DNA from: JBOFOR01 sp051659545
GTDB taxonomy: Bacteria; Bacillota; Clostridia; Peptostreptococcales; Peptostreptococcaceae
Direction of reading: 5' to 3'
Length of the DNA stretch: 8,829 nucleotides
Assembly (NCBI RefSeq): GCF_051659545.1
Contig: NZ_JBOFOR010000033.1
Location: 1-8,829 of the forward strand
A program made the translations under genes and the position numbers. Positions 1 through 5,867 of the stretch are shown here, piece by piece (the stretch's first letter is position 1; every line of letters begins with the position of its first letter). Under the pieces are notes generated by a model. That model saw only the letters and a list, made by a program, of their open reading frames with translations, ran no database searches and was not told where the DNA came from.

Positions 1-212
1 TAAAAAAGACCAAAACTCCAATGCTATTTATACATGGAGGTTGTGACAAAGTTGTACCTTGCGAGATGTGTAAAGCTATATTTGATGCAAAAAAATACGG
101 TATAAAAGATAAGTTTGAGGCAAAGAGTGCAAGCCACACAGATGTTTTAGACAAGGATAAAGAAGGATATATTAGTCATTTAAATCAATTTTTAGATTCA
201 GTAGGTATGTAA
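1..212 (+). CDS. Alpha/beta hydrolase, C-terminal fragment (runs in from the left edge)
   Basis: This reading frame is already open at base 3, so only the last ~69 residues are in the window; the ATG at 21 is internal. The peptide begins KKTKTPMLFIHG and continues GGCDKVVP, the strand and turn that carry the catalytic Asp in alpha/beta hydrolases (TPxLFIHGxxDxxVP pattern). About 30 residues later SASHTDV places a His where the catalytic His is expected. It then ends in a short amphipathic helix (HLNQFLDSVGM), as hydrolases of this fold do. The nucleophile Ser lies upstream and cannot be seen, so esterase, lipase or peptidase specificity cannot be assigned. A terminator follows directly. Assignment to the fold is fairly secure; substrate and location are unknown. 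Confidence 0.8.
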   Translation, partial: KKTKTPMLFIHGGCDKVVPCEMCKAIFDAKKYGIKDKFEAKSASHTDVLDKDKEGYISHLNQFLDSVGM

Positions 213-243
213 AAAATTAGGAAAAAAATAATCCTATTTTTTT
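211..243 (+). terminator. Rho-independent terminator after the hydrolase gene
   Basis: The arms TAGGA (218-222) and TCCTA (232-236) pair around an A-rich loop. After one mismatch the flanking A run (211-216) can pair with the T run (237-243), which also serves as the U-tract. It starts at the hydrolase stop codon. Confidence 0.7.
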
Positions 244-280
244 GTACCATAAAATACAAATATATTTAAGAACTACAATT

Positions 281-330
281 GGCAAATTATACTAAGCCTT
301 CTATTGAGATTATGATAGAGGGTTTTTGCC
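281..330 (+). terminator. Nested hairpin with a short T-run; terminator or leader RNA structure
   Basis: An 8-bp stem (297-304 with 315-322, one G-T wobble) has a 10-nt loop and is followed by TTTTT (323-327). It is enclosed by an outer 6-bp pairing, GGCAAA (281-286) with TTTGCC (325-330), which uses part of the T-run. Inner stem plus T-run resembles a terminator, while the outer pairing would sequester the T-run. The role is unresolved: a second terminator for the upstream gene, or a structured leader. Confidence 0.4.
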
Positions 331-351
331 TGTATAGTACTATAGAACTAG

Positions 352-378
352 TTGACAAAAACAATGGTATGTTAAACT
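352..378 (+). promoter_or_regulatory. Candidate promoter for the DegV-like gene
   Basis: A perfect -35 hexamer TTGACA (352-357) is followed 15 bp later by TAAACT (373-378) preceded by TG, which would make an extended -10. The spacer is shorter than the optimal 17, so the -10 assignment is tentative. The region is directly followed by the large inverted repeat at 377-411. Confidence 0.35.
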
Positions 379-411
379 AAGTTATATAGTATTAAAAACT
401 ATATAACTTAG
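377..411. repeat. Perfect 14-bp inverted repeat upstream of the DegV-like gene
   Basis: CTAAGTTATATAGT (377-390) and its exact reverse complement (398-411) flank a 7-nt loop, ATTAAAA. There is no T-tract after it, so it is not a classical terminator. It ends 29 bp before the ribosome binding site and overlaps the likely transcription start, so it could be an operator or a 5' mRNA stem-loop. A related 12-bp palindrome, TATAGTACTATA, lies at 333-344. Confidence 0.7.
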
Positions 412-452
412 AAATATTAACCAAACTTAATAAATCATTGGGGGATAAAATT

Positions 453-1466
453 ATGATTAGAATTATATCAGATTCATCGACAATGTACTCTATTGTAGAA
501 GGAAAGAGTAAAGGAATTGATATTGCACCACTTTCAGTAACAATTAATAACATGACATACAAGGAAAATGAAGAAATAAGCACCGAAGAGTTTATTGATA
601 TAATCAATCAAGGTCATGTACCAATGTCATCTCAGCCAGCTATAGGTGAGGTTATAGAATTATACAATAAATATCCTAATGATAAAATAATTAATATAAC
701 AATGGCAGATGGACTATCTGGTACGTATAATTCAGCTTGTTCTGCAAAAACAATGGTTAACAATCCAGATAATATAGATGTTGTAAATTCAAAAACATTA
801 TGCGGGCCTCACAGATACTTGGTAGATTTGGCTGTACAGCTTGTAAATGAGGGTAAGTCAAAAGAAGAAATATTAGAGGTTCTTAAAGATATAATTGAAA
901 CATCACAATCATATTTAATTCCAAATGATTTTGAATATTTAGTTAGAGGCGGAAGATTATCACCTTTAGTTGGAAAAATTGGAAGTGCTATAAAGCTAGT
1001 ACCTGTAATGGTAGTGATAGAAGATGGAAAAAGAATATCTAAGTTTACAACTAAACGTACTTTTCCTAAAGCAATTGAAAAAATAACACAAGCATTTCTT
1101 GAAGTAGGTGTAGATGACAGCTATTATATTTATATAAGTCATGCATGTAATGAAAAATTAGCAAATACAGCTAAACATTTAGCATATTTTATAGTAGTTT
1201 GTGTTTTAAAACAAGTATTTAGTTTAACAGAAATATGTAAAATGATTAGAATGCAAATAGATACATTTCCCATTGAACAAGCATATGATTATTTTTGTGT
1301 AGAGCTTGAAGAAGCGGTAAAACAGGCTTTAGTAACCAGAGATTTCTCAAAAGATACCTTTGAGGGAAAAAGGACGCTACAAGGAGAAATGACTAAATCT
1401 GCAGCAATGAGTTTTGCTAATAAACTTTATCTACAAAAATGTATTATGGATAAAATTGATGAGTAG
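453..1466 (+). CDS. DegV-family fatty-acid-binding protein with an atypical C-terminus (probable chimera)
   Basis: Start is ATG 453, served by GGGGGA at 440-445; a TTG at 438 in the same frame overlaps that ribosome binding site and is unlikely. The protein has 337 residues against roughly 280-290 for the family. Residues 1-244 are clearly DegV: IISDSST (4-10), MSSQPA (58-63), GLSGTYNSA (87-95) and YLVRGGRLSP (162-171). In Firmicutes such proteins (FakB type) carry a fatty acid for phosphorylation by the FakA kinase, in the cytosol. From about residue 245 the expected DegV ending with its conserved GPG segment is absent. It is replaced by ~93 residues that I do not recognise. No fakA gene is nearby and the gene appears monocistronic. 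The DegV call is firm; whether the product still binds lipid is doubtful because part of the pocket is normally built by the missing end. Confidence 0.8.
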   Translation: MIRIISDSSTMYSIVEGKSKGIDIAPLSVTINNMTYKENEEISTEEFIDIINQGHVPMSSQPAIGEVIELYNKYPNDKIINITMADGLSGTYNSACSAKTMVNNPDNIDVVNSKTLCGPHRYLVDLAVQLVNEGKSKEEILEVLKDIIETSQSYLIPNDFEYLVRGGRLSPLVGKIGSAIKLVPVMVVIEDGKRISKFTTKRTFPKAIEKITQAFLEVGVDDSYYIYISHACNEKLANTAKHLAYFIVVCVLKQVFSLTEICKMIRMQIDTFPIEQAYDYFCVELEEAVKQALVTRDFSKDTFEGKRTLQGEMTKSAAMSFANKLYLQKCIMDKIDE

Positions 1467-1468
1467 TA

Positions 1469-1493
1469 AGCCAAGTTACTTCGTACCTTGGCT
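1469..1493 (+). repeat. 7-bp hairpin just after the DegV-like stop codon
   Basis: AGCCAAG (1469-1475) pairs perfectly with CTTGGCT (1487-1493) across an 11-nt loop. No T-run follows, so it is more likely a 3' mRNA structure than a terminator. Confidence 0.45.
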
Positions 1494-1512
1494 ATGCCAC
1501 TTGAAATTAAGC

Positions 1513-1563
1513 AAATGAAAGAAGCGTACACAAAGTTAACCTTAGTGTACGCTTCTTTCATTT
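1513..1563 (+). terminator. Strong 19-bp terminator hairpin after the DegV-like gene
   Basis: The arms 1513-1531 and 1545-1563 are perfect 19-bp reverse complements around a 13-nt loop, with A-rich and T-rich ends, so it could work in both directions. It separates the DegV-like gene from the katG region. Confidence 0.85.
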
Positions 1564-1597
1564 ATTATATTATTAAATTTCTAATAATATAATAAAT
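1560..1597. repeat. AT-only 16-bp inverted repeat overlapping the terminator arm
   Basis: Bases 1560-1575 and 1582-1597 are perfect reverse complements made only of A and T, with loop AATTTC. The left arm shares four bases with the right arm of the preceding terminator, so the two hairpins cannot both form fully in one RNA. Confidence 0.65.
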
Positions 1598-1640
1598 AAG
1601 ATATCATTATATACTTAAAATAGCATAACTAAAAATGTAT

Positions 1641-1655
1641 TTACATATTATGTAA
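1641..1655. promoter_or_regulatory. 7-1-7 dyad upstream of katG (candidate Fur/PerR-family operator)
   Basis: TTACATA-T-TATGTAA is a perfect 7-1-7 inverted repeat, the geometry bound by Fur-family regulators. It matches the PerR consensus TTATAATnATTATAA at 10 of 14 informative positions. It overlaps a possible weak promoter (TTTACA at 1640-1645, 17-bp spacer, TGTAGT at 1663-1668). PerR control of katG is known in other Firmicutes; assignment here is inference. Confidence 0.4.
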
Positions 1656-1672
1656 TGAAACATGTAGTACTT

Positions 1673-1747
1673 AAGGAGTGGAGAATTATATTTTATAAAA
1701 TATTAGTTATCAACTCTGAGCTTACAATTAAAATATCTATAAAGTAA
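1673..1747 (+). pseudogene. Probable fossil of a butyrate-kinase-like acyl kinase start
   Basis: A good ribosome binding site AAGGAG (1673-1678) is followed after 9 bases by ATA where ATG would be expected, then by the open frame IFYKILVINSELTIKISIK and a stop at 1745-1747. KILVIN...TxKISI is close to the N-terminus of butyrate and branched-chain acyl kinases (YKILVINPGSTSTKI pattern), whose PGSTSTK loop binds nucleotide. Here that loop is degraded to SELTIK with one codon missing. Start lost, loop broken, stop after 20 codons: if the match is real this is a decayed gene end that now forms part of the katG leader. The match is short, so confidence is moderate. Confidence 0.4.
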
Positions 1748-1764
1748 AGGGAGAGGATCATTAG

Positions 1765-3957
1765 ATGGGACAAATGAAATGTCCAGTTACAGGAAGAGTA
1801 AGCAAAGCTGAATCAGGAGGTGGACCTACAAATAAGGATTGGTGGCCTAATCAACTAAACCTAGATATTCTTCATCAAAACTCAAGTTTGAGTAATCCAA
1901 TGGGAACTAAGTTTAATTATGCTGAAGAATTTGAAAAACTTGATTATGAAGCATTAAAGGAAGATTTATACAATTTAATGACAGATTCAAAGGATTGGTG
2001 GCCAGCAGATTTTGGTCATTATGGACCACTATTTATTCGTATGGCATGGCATAGTGCAGGAACTTATAGAATAGGTGATGGTAGAGGAGGAGGAGGAGAT
2101 GGTTCCCAAAGATTTCCACCAATTGACAGTTGGCCTGATAACATTAATTTAGATAAAGCTCGAAGATTACTTTGGCCAATTAAACAGAAATATGGTAGTA
2201 AAATTTCATGGGCAGATCTTATGATATTAGCAGGAAACTGTGCTTTTGAATCAATGGGACTTAAGACTACTGGATTTGGTGGTGGCCGTGTGGATGTTTG
2301 GGAGCCACAAGATATTTACTGGGGTATGGGAAACTTTAAGCTTGAAAATAATAAAGATCCTGTAAGTGGTAAACTTGAGAATCCACTTGCTGCAATTCAG
2401 ATGGGATTAATTTATGTAAATCCAGAAGGACCTGATGGAAAACCAGATCCACGTGGGTCTGCAAAAGATATTAGATTAAGCTTTTCACGCATGGCCATGA
2501 ATGATGAAGAAACTGTAGCACTTATAGCTGGTGGTCATACTTTTGGTAAATGCCATGGGGCAGCTTCTCCTACTTATGTAGGTCCTGCACCTGATGCGGC
2601 AGATCTTTCCGAACAGGGACTTGGTTGGAAGAATAGTTATAAAAGTGGTAAAGGCATTGATACCATTAGTAGTGGAATTGAAGGTGCCTGGAAGCCAAAT
2701 CCAACAAAATGGGATATAGGCTATTTTAAGGTATTGTTCAAGTACCAATATGAATTAGTTAAGAGTCCGGCTGGAGCCTATCAGTGGATAGCTAAAGATG
2801 TAGATGAAGAAGATATGATAATAGATGCACATGACCCATCAAAGAAACATCCTCCTATGATGACAACAGCTGACTTAGGTCTTATATATGATCCAATATA
2901 TGAAAAAATTTCTAGAAATTATTTAAATAATCCTGATAAATTTGCTGATGATTTTGCACGTGCTTGGTTCAAGTTGACACATCGTGATATGGGGCCTATT
3001 TCACGATATCTTGGGCCAGAAGTTCCAAAAGAGGAGTTTATATGGCAAGACCCTGTACCAGAAGTTGATTATAAACTAATCAATAGAGAGGATATTGAAT
3101 ATCTTAAAAAGAAAATTTTAGATTCTGGATTATGTGTGTCTGAACTAGTTTATACAGCTTGGTCATCTGCATCAACCTTTAGAGGTTCAGACAAACGTGG
3201 TGGTGCAAATGGAGCTAGAATTCGACTTCTGCCACAGAGAACTTGGGAGGTTAATGAGCCTGAACAACTAAATAAGGTTTTACAAATTCTTGAAAAAATA
3301 AAGTCAGATTTTAATTATTCACAACTAAAATCAAATAAGAAGGTATCCTTAGCAGATTTGATTGTTCTTTCTGGGGGTGCAGGTATTGAAAAGGCAGCGA
3401 AGAAAGCTGGATATAAAATTATAGTTCCTTTCCTTCCAGGACGTACCGATGCATCACAGGAACAAACTGATATTGAATCATTTGCTGTACTTGAACCGAA
3501 AGCAGATGGATTTAGAAATTACTTAAAATTAGAATATTCAAATAATTCGGAAGAGTTATTAATTGACCGTGCACAACTTTTAACATTGACTGCTCCTGAA
3601 ATGACAGTATTATTAGGAGGTATGCGTGTATTAAATACTAACTATAAAAAATCTCAGCATGGAGTGTTTACAAATAGTCCAGAGGTTCTTACAAATGATT
3701 TCTTTGTAAATCTTTTAGATATGAATACGGTTTGGGCACCTACTTCTTCAGATGAACAAATATTTGAGGGACGTGATAGAACAACAGGAAAATTAAAGTG
3801 GAAAGGAACGCGAGTTGACCTTGTTTTTGGATCTAATTCTCAGCTTCGTGCTATTTGTGAAGTATATGCAAGTGAAGGCTCTCAGGTTAAATTCTTAAAG
3901 GACTTTGTATGTGCTTGGAACAAAGTAATGAATGCAGATCGTTATGATATAGACTAA
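1765..3957 (+). CDS. katG: Catalase-peroxidase KatG
   Basis: Cytosolic haem enzyme that dismutates hydrogen peroxide and also oxidises peroxidase substrates. The length, 730 residues, is normal for the two-domain family. Using M. tuberculosis KatG as guide: the distal site is RMAWHSAGTYR with Arg92, Trp95 and His96. The Met-Tyr-Trp cross-link would be Trp95, Tyr217 (GLIYVNPEGP) and Met243 (SRMAMNDEE). The proximal haem ligand is His258 in GGHTFGKCHG, with Trp316 (PTKWD) and Asp370 (TTADL) beside it. The switch Arg is Arg407 in HRDMGP. The C-terminal half is the usual degenerate peroxidase domain. All key residues are present, so the enzyme should be active. Start ATG 1765 follows GGGAGAGG (1749-1756) at 8 bases. 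CGT/CGA arginine codons and G-rich runs are commoner here than in the neighbours, consistent with acquisition by transfer. It is transcribed alone. Confidence 0.97.
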   Translation: MGQMKCPVTGRVSKAESGGGPTNKDWWPNQLNLDILHQNSSLSNPMGTKFNYAEEFEKLDYEALKEDLYNLMTDSKDWWPADFGHYGPLFIRMAWHSAGTYRIGDGRGGGGDGSQRFPPIDSWPDNINLDKARRLLWPIKQKYGSKISWADLMILAGNCAFESMGLKTTGFGGGRVDVWEPQDIYWGMGNFKLENNKDPVSGKLENPLAAIQMGLIYVNPEGPDGKPDPRGSAKDIRLSFSRMAMNDEETVALIAGGHTFGKCHGAASPTYVGPAPDAADLSEQGLGWKNSYKSGKGIDTISSGIEGAWKPNPTKWDIGYFKVLFKYQYELVKSPAGAYQWIAKDVDEEDMIIDAHDPSKKHPPMMTTADLGLIYDPIYEKISRNYLNNPDKFADDFARAWFKLTHRDMGPISRYLGPEVPKEEFIWQDPVPEVDYKLINREDIEYLKKKILDSGLCVSELVYTAWSSASTFRGSDKRGGANGARIRLLPQRTWEVNEPEQLNKVLQILEKIKSDFNYSQLKSNKKVSLADLIVLSGGAGIEKAAKKAGYKIIVPFLPGRTDASQEQTDIESFAVLEPKADGFRNYLKLEYSNNSEELLIDRAQLLTLTAPEMTVLLGGMRVLNTNYKKSQHGVFTNSPEVLTNDFFVNLLDMNTVWAPTSSDEQIFEGRDRTTGKLKWKGTRVDLVFGSNSQLRAICEVYASEGSQVKFLKDFVCAWNKVMNADRYDID

Positions 3958-3962
3958 TTTAA

Positions 3963-4043
3963 AAAGTAGAAGTTAAAGACAATGAAGTATTTATAGATGG
4001 TGCAAAAGTAGTTATTAGTTATATTAGTATGGATAAATTTATA
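3963..4043 (+). pseudogene. Short start-less reading frame after katG, possible gene-end remnant
   Basis: Between an in-frame stop at 3960-3962 and TAG at 4041-4043 lies an open frame of 26 codons reading KVEVKDNEVFIDGAKVV and then ISYISMDKFI. It alternates charged and hydrophobic residues like a beta hairpin with a turn (KDNE, DGAK), which looks more like coding sequence than random AT-rich DNA. It has no ATG, GTG or TTG start apart from an ATG five codons from the end. I do not recognise the family. It may be a broken gene 3' end flanking the katG insertion, or chance. Confidence 0.25.
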
Positions 4044-4062
4044 TAGAAATTATCCATACTAA
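4024..4062 (+). terminator. 13-bp hairpin between katG and the rhodanese gene
   Basis: TTAGTATGGATAA (4024-4036) and TTATCCATACTAA (4050-4062) pair perfectly around a loop that can add three further A-T pairs. No good T-run follows on either strand. It is the only strong hairpin after katG and probably marks its 3' end, by termination or by stabilising the mRNA end. Confidence 0.5.
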
Positions 4063-4093
4063 ATAAAACATGTATAGAAAATATCTATATAGA

Positions 4094-4122
4094 TTTACTT
4101 TATAACTTACCTCTGATAGTAT
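4094..4122 (+). promoter_or_regulatory. Candidate promoter for the rhodanese lipoprotein gene
   Basis: TTTACT (4094-4099), a 17-bp spacer and TAGTAT (4117-4122) preceded by TGA, giving an extended -10. The start codon lies about 60 bases downstream. Confidence 0.4.
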
Positions 4123-4180
4123 ATACAAGATTAGTAACTTAGTAAAAAAAGAAAAATATATATTATTAAGGAGCGATGTA

Positions 4181-5536
4181 ATGATGCCTAACAAATTAAG
4201 AAAAAGTGCAGATATATCCATAACAGCAACATTAAATTTGGGTATTATATCAGGCTGTTCCCAAGAAGAACCTACAAGTGAAAAAATTCAAACTATAACT
4301 ACTAAAGACTTAGAATCAAAATTAAAAGATGATAGTTGGGTAATAGTTGATACTCGTATAAATGATGCCTACAATGGATGGAAATTAGAAGGAGTAGAAA
4401 GAGGGGGACATATAGAAGGTGCAACAGATTTTTCAGCTAATTGGCTAGAAGTAAATATAAAAGATAAAGAGAAAACTTTAGAGCAAGCTTTAAAAACTAA
4501 AGGTATAGACAAAGATAAAAATATAGTCCTATATGATGCTAACGGAGAAGATGCAGAGGCAGTAGCTTATTACTTAAAAGATCAAGGATATGAAAATCTA
4601 TATACATATGACGTAAAAGAATGGTCAAAAGATGAAAAACTACCAATGGAACAATATGAAAACTATAAAATGATAGTTCCAGCAGTAGTTGTACAAGATA
4701 TACTAGATGGAAAGAAACCAGAAACTTTTGAAAATGCTAAGAATATAAAAGTTGTGGAAGCTAGCTGGGGAGAAGAAAAAGAAGCTTATGCAAAAGGACA
4801 TGTACCAACAACAGTACATATAAATACTGAAACTATAGAACCACCTCCAACATGGGTTTTAGCTAGTGATGAAGAACTAACAAAATTTACAAAGGACTAT
4901 GGATTCACAAAAGATGATACTATAATAGTAACGGGACCTAACACTATGGCATCATATAGAATAGCAGTAGTACTTAGATATATGGGCGTAAATGATGTAA
5001 GAGTATTAAATGGTGGAAATGATGCATGGGTTAGAGCGGGATATGAACTTGAAAAAACTTCAAATCCAAAGCAATCAGGTAGTGACTTTGGAGCACCAAT
5101 ACCAGCAAACCAAGCTTTAATAGATACTATACCAGAGCTTAAAGAAATGCTAAAAGATCCTAACTTTACATTAGTTGATAACAGAAGTTGGAATGAATAC
5201 ATAGGTAAAGATTCAGGATATAGCTACTACAATAAAAAAGGTCGTATACCTGGAGCTGTTTATGGATATGCAGGCACAAGTTCAGTAACTCTAGAAGATT
5301 ATCGTAATATAGATAATACAATGAGAAATTCTGATGAAATATTAGCATTATGGAAATCTTCAGATATAAATACAGATAATCATCTAGCGTTTATGTGTGG
5401 AAGTGGATGGAGAGCAGCGGAAGTATTAACTTATGCTAATGTCATGGGATTTGACAATACTTCTTTATACAGTGATGGATGGATGGGATGGAGTAATTAC
5501 AGTTCAAATCCAATAGAAACAGGAGAAATTAAGTAA
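4181..5536 (+). CDS. Three-domain rhodanese-like lipoprotein (sulfurtransferase)
   Basis: The 451-residue protein starts at ATG 4181 behind AAGGAG (4168-4173). Basic residues (K5, R7, K8), a modestly hydrophobic stretch and ISGC (23-26) form a lipoprotein signal, so Cys26 is probably lipidated and the protein displayed outside the membrane; Asp11 makes the signal unusual. Three rhodanese folds follow. Domain 1 (about 38-150) has VIVDTR and GHIEGA, but the active loop reads YDANGEDA, with Asp119 where Cys belongs. Domain 2 (about 166-292) has loop TGPNTMAS, again without Cys, and LNGGNDAW. Domain 3 (about 309-448) has VDNRSWNEY, GRIPGA and the active loop CGSGWRAAE with Cys406. So one catalytic and two inactive domains are predicted. 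The likely reaction is transfer of sulfane sulfur (thiosulfate or persulfide donor) via a Cys406 persulfide; donor and acceptor are unknown. Monocistronic. Confidence 0.88.
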   Translation: MMPNKLRKSADISITATLNLGIISGCSQEEPTSEKIQTITTKDLESKLKDDSWVIVDTRINDAYNGWKLEGVERGGHIEGATDFSANWLEVNIKDKEKTLEQALKTKGIDKDKNIVLYDANGEDAEAVAYYLKDQGYENLYTYDVKEWSKDEKLPMEQYENYKMIVPAVVVQDILDGKKPETFENAKNIKVVEASWGEEKEAYAKGHVPTTVHINTETIEPPPTWVLASDEELTKFTKDYGFTKDDTIIVTGPNTMASYRIAVVLRYMGVNDVRVLNGGNDAWVRAGYELEKTSNPKQSGSDFGAPIPANQALIDTIPELKEMLKDPNFTLVDNRSWNEYIGKDSGYSYYNKKGRIPGAVYGYAGTSSVTLEDYRNIDNTMRNSDEILALWKSSDINTDNHLAFMCGSGWRAAEVLTYANVMGFDNTSLYSDGWMGWSNYSSNPIETGEIK

Positions 5537-5586
5537 TAGTTACTTTATAGATAAATTAGCGTATCACTATTTTATAATTGCATTTG

Positions 5587-5709
5587 CTATAGTTTTATTA
5601 ATTCAAAATAAACAGTATCACCTTCATGTAACACAGACTTTGCAAATTGAGATGCCTCAGGTCCATATTTACTATTGCCAATGGTTCTGCGCGTTGCTAA
5701 AAATCTTTT
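5587..5709 (-). pseudogene. Fragment resembling a staphylococcal-nuclease (thermonuclease) domain
   Basis: Read on the minus strand, a frame open from 5709 to the TAG at 5587-5589 includes RTIGNSKYGPEASQFAKSVL followed by HEGDTVYFELIKL. The KYGPEASQFAK...L..GDTVYFE pattern matches the central segment of SNase-like nucleases (YGKEASEFTKxxLxxGxxVxLE). The catalytic N-terminal segment is not in frame (a stop lies at 5710-5712) and the protein stops straight after the FEL strand, losing the C-terminal barrel half. There is no start codon or ribosome binding site. It is best read as a decayed remnant, unrelated in orientation to the rhodanese gene. The family match is short and made by eye. Confidence 0.45.
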
Positions 5710-5793
5710 TTACTTTCACTAAGTATGTTGATCTTGCTTAAACATAGCAATTTATCTACAATTTTTGAGTTAATATAATTTACTTAAGCATAA

Positions 5794-5821
5794 AAAGAAG
5801 GTGCCAGTATGCACCTTCTTT
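5794..5821 (-). terminator. Bidirectional terminator between rhodanese and ferritin genes
   Basis: AAAGAAGGTGC (5794-5804) and GCACCTTCTTT (5811-5821) form a perfect 11-bp stem with a 6-nt loop. Read on the minus strand it ends in a run of five T, a good terminator for the ferritin gene 47 bases upstream. On the plus strand it can serve the rhodanese transcript. Confidence 0.8.
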
Positions 5822-5867
5822 ATATTAAATATATTAATAATGATAATATATTATCTATATTCATTAT

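Larger units (their letters stand above)
5537..5867. other. Gene-poor region between the convergent rhodanese and ferritin genes
   Basis: These 331 bases hold no intact gene. What can be recognised is a minus-strand protein fragment (5587-5709) and a bidirectional terminator (5794-5821). The interval 5710-5790 is AT-rich with frequent stops on both strands; it may contain further decayed sequence of the same fragment but I cannot demonstrate that. Confidence 0.7.

Noticed and set aside
438..452. TTG 438 as start of the DegV-like protein
   Set aside because: It overlaps the GGGGG ribosome binding site that serves ATG 453 and has no site of its own; DegV proteins begin with the IISDSS strand right after Met.
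1688..1703. 16-bp palindrome ATATTTTATAAAATAT as a PerR or Fur operator
   Set aside because: It lies inside the kinase-like reading frame, is only A and T, and does not match the 7-1-7 geometry; chance is likely.
2485..2748. 87-codon minus-strand frame inside katG
   Set aside because: It is a shadow of the well-conserved katG coding sequence; no ribosome binding site or recognisable protein.
4897..5202. 101-codon minus-strand frame inside the rhodanese gene
   Set aside because: Low-complexity Ser/Leu-rich shadow of a gene with clear family motifs on the other strand.
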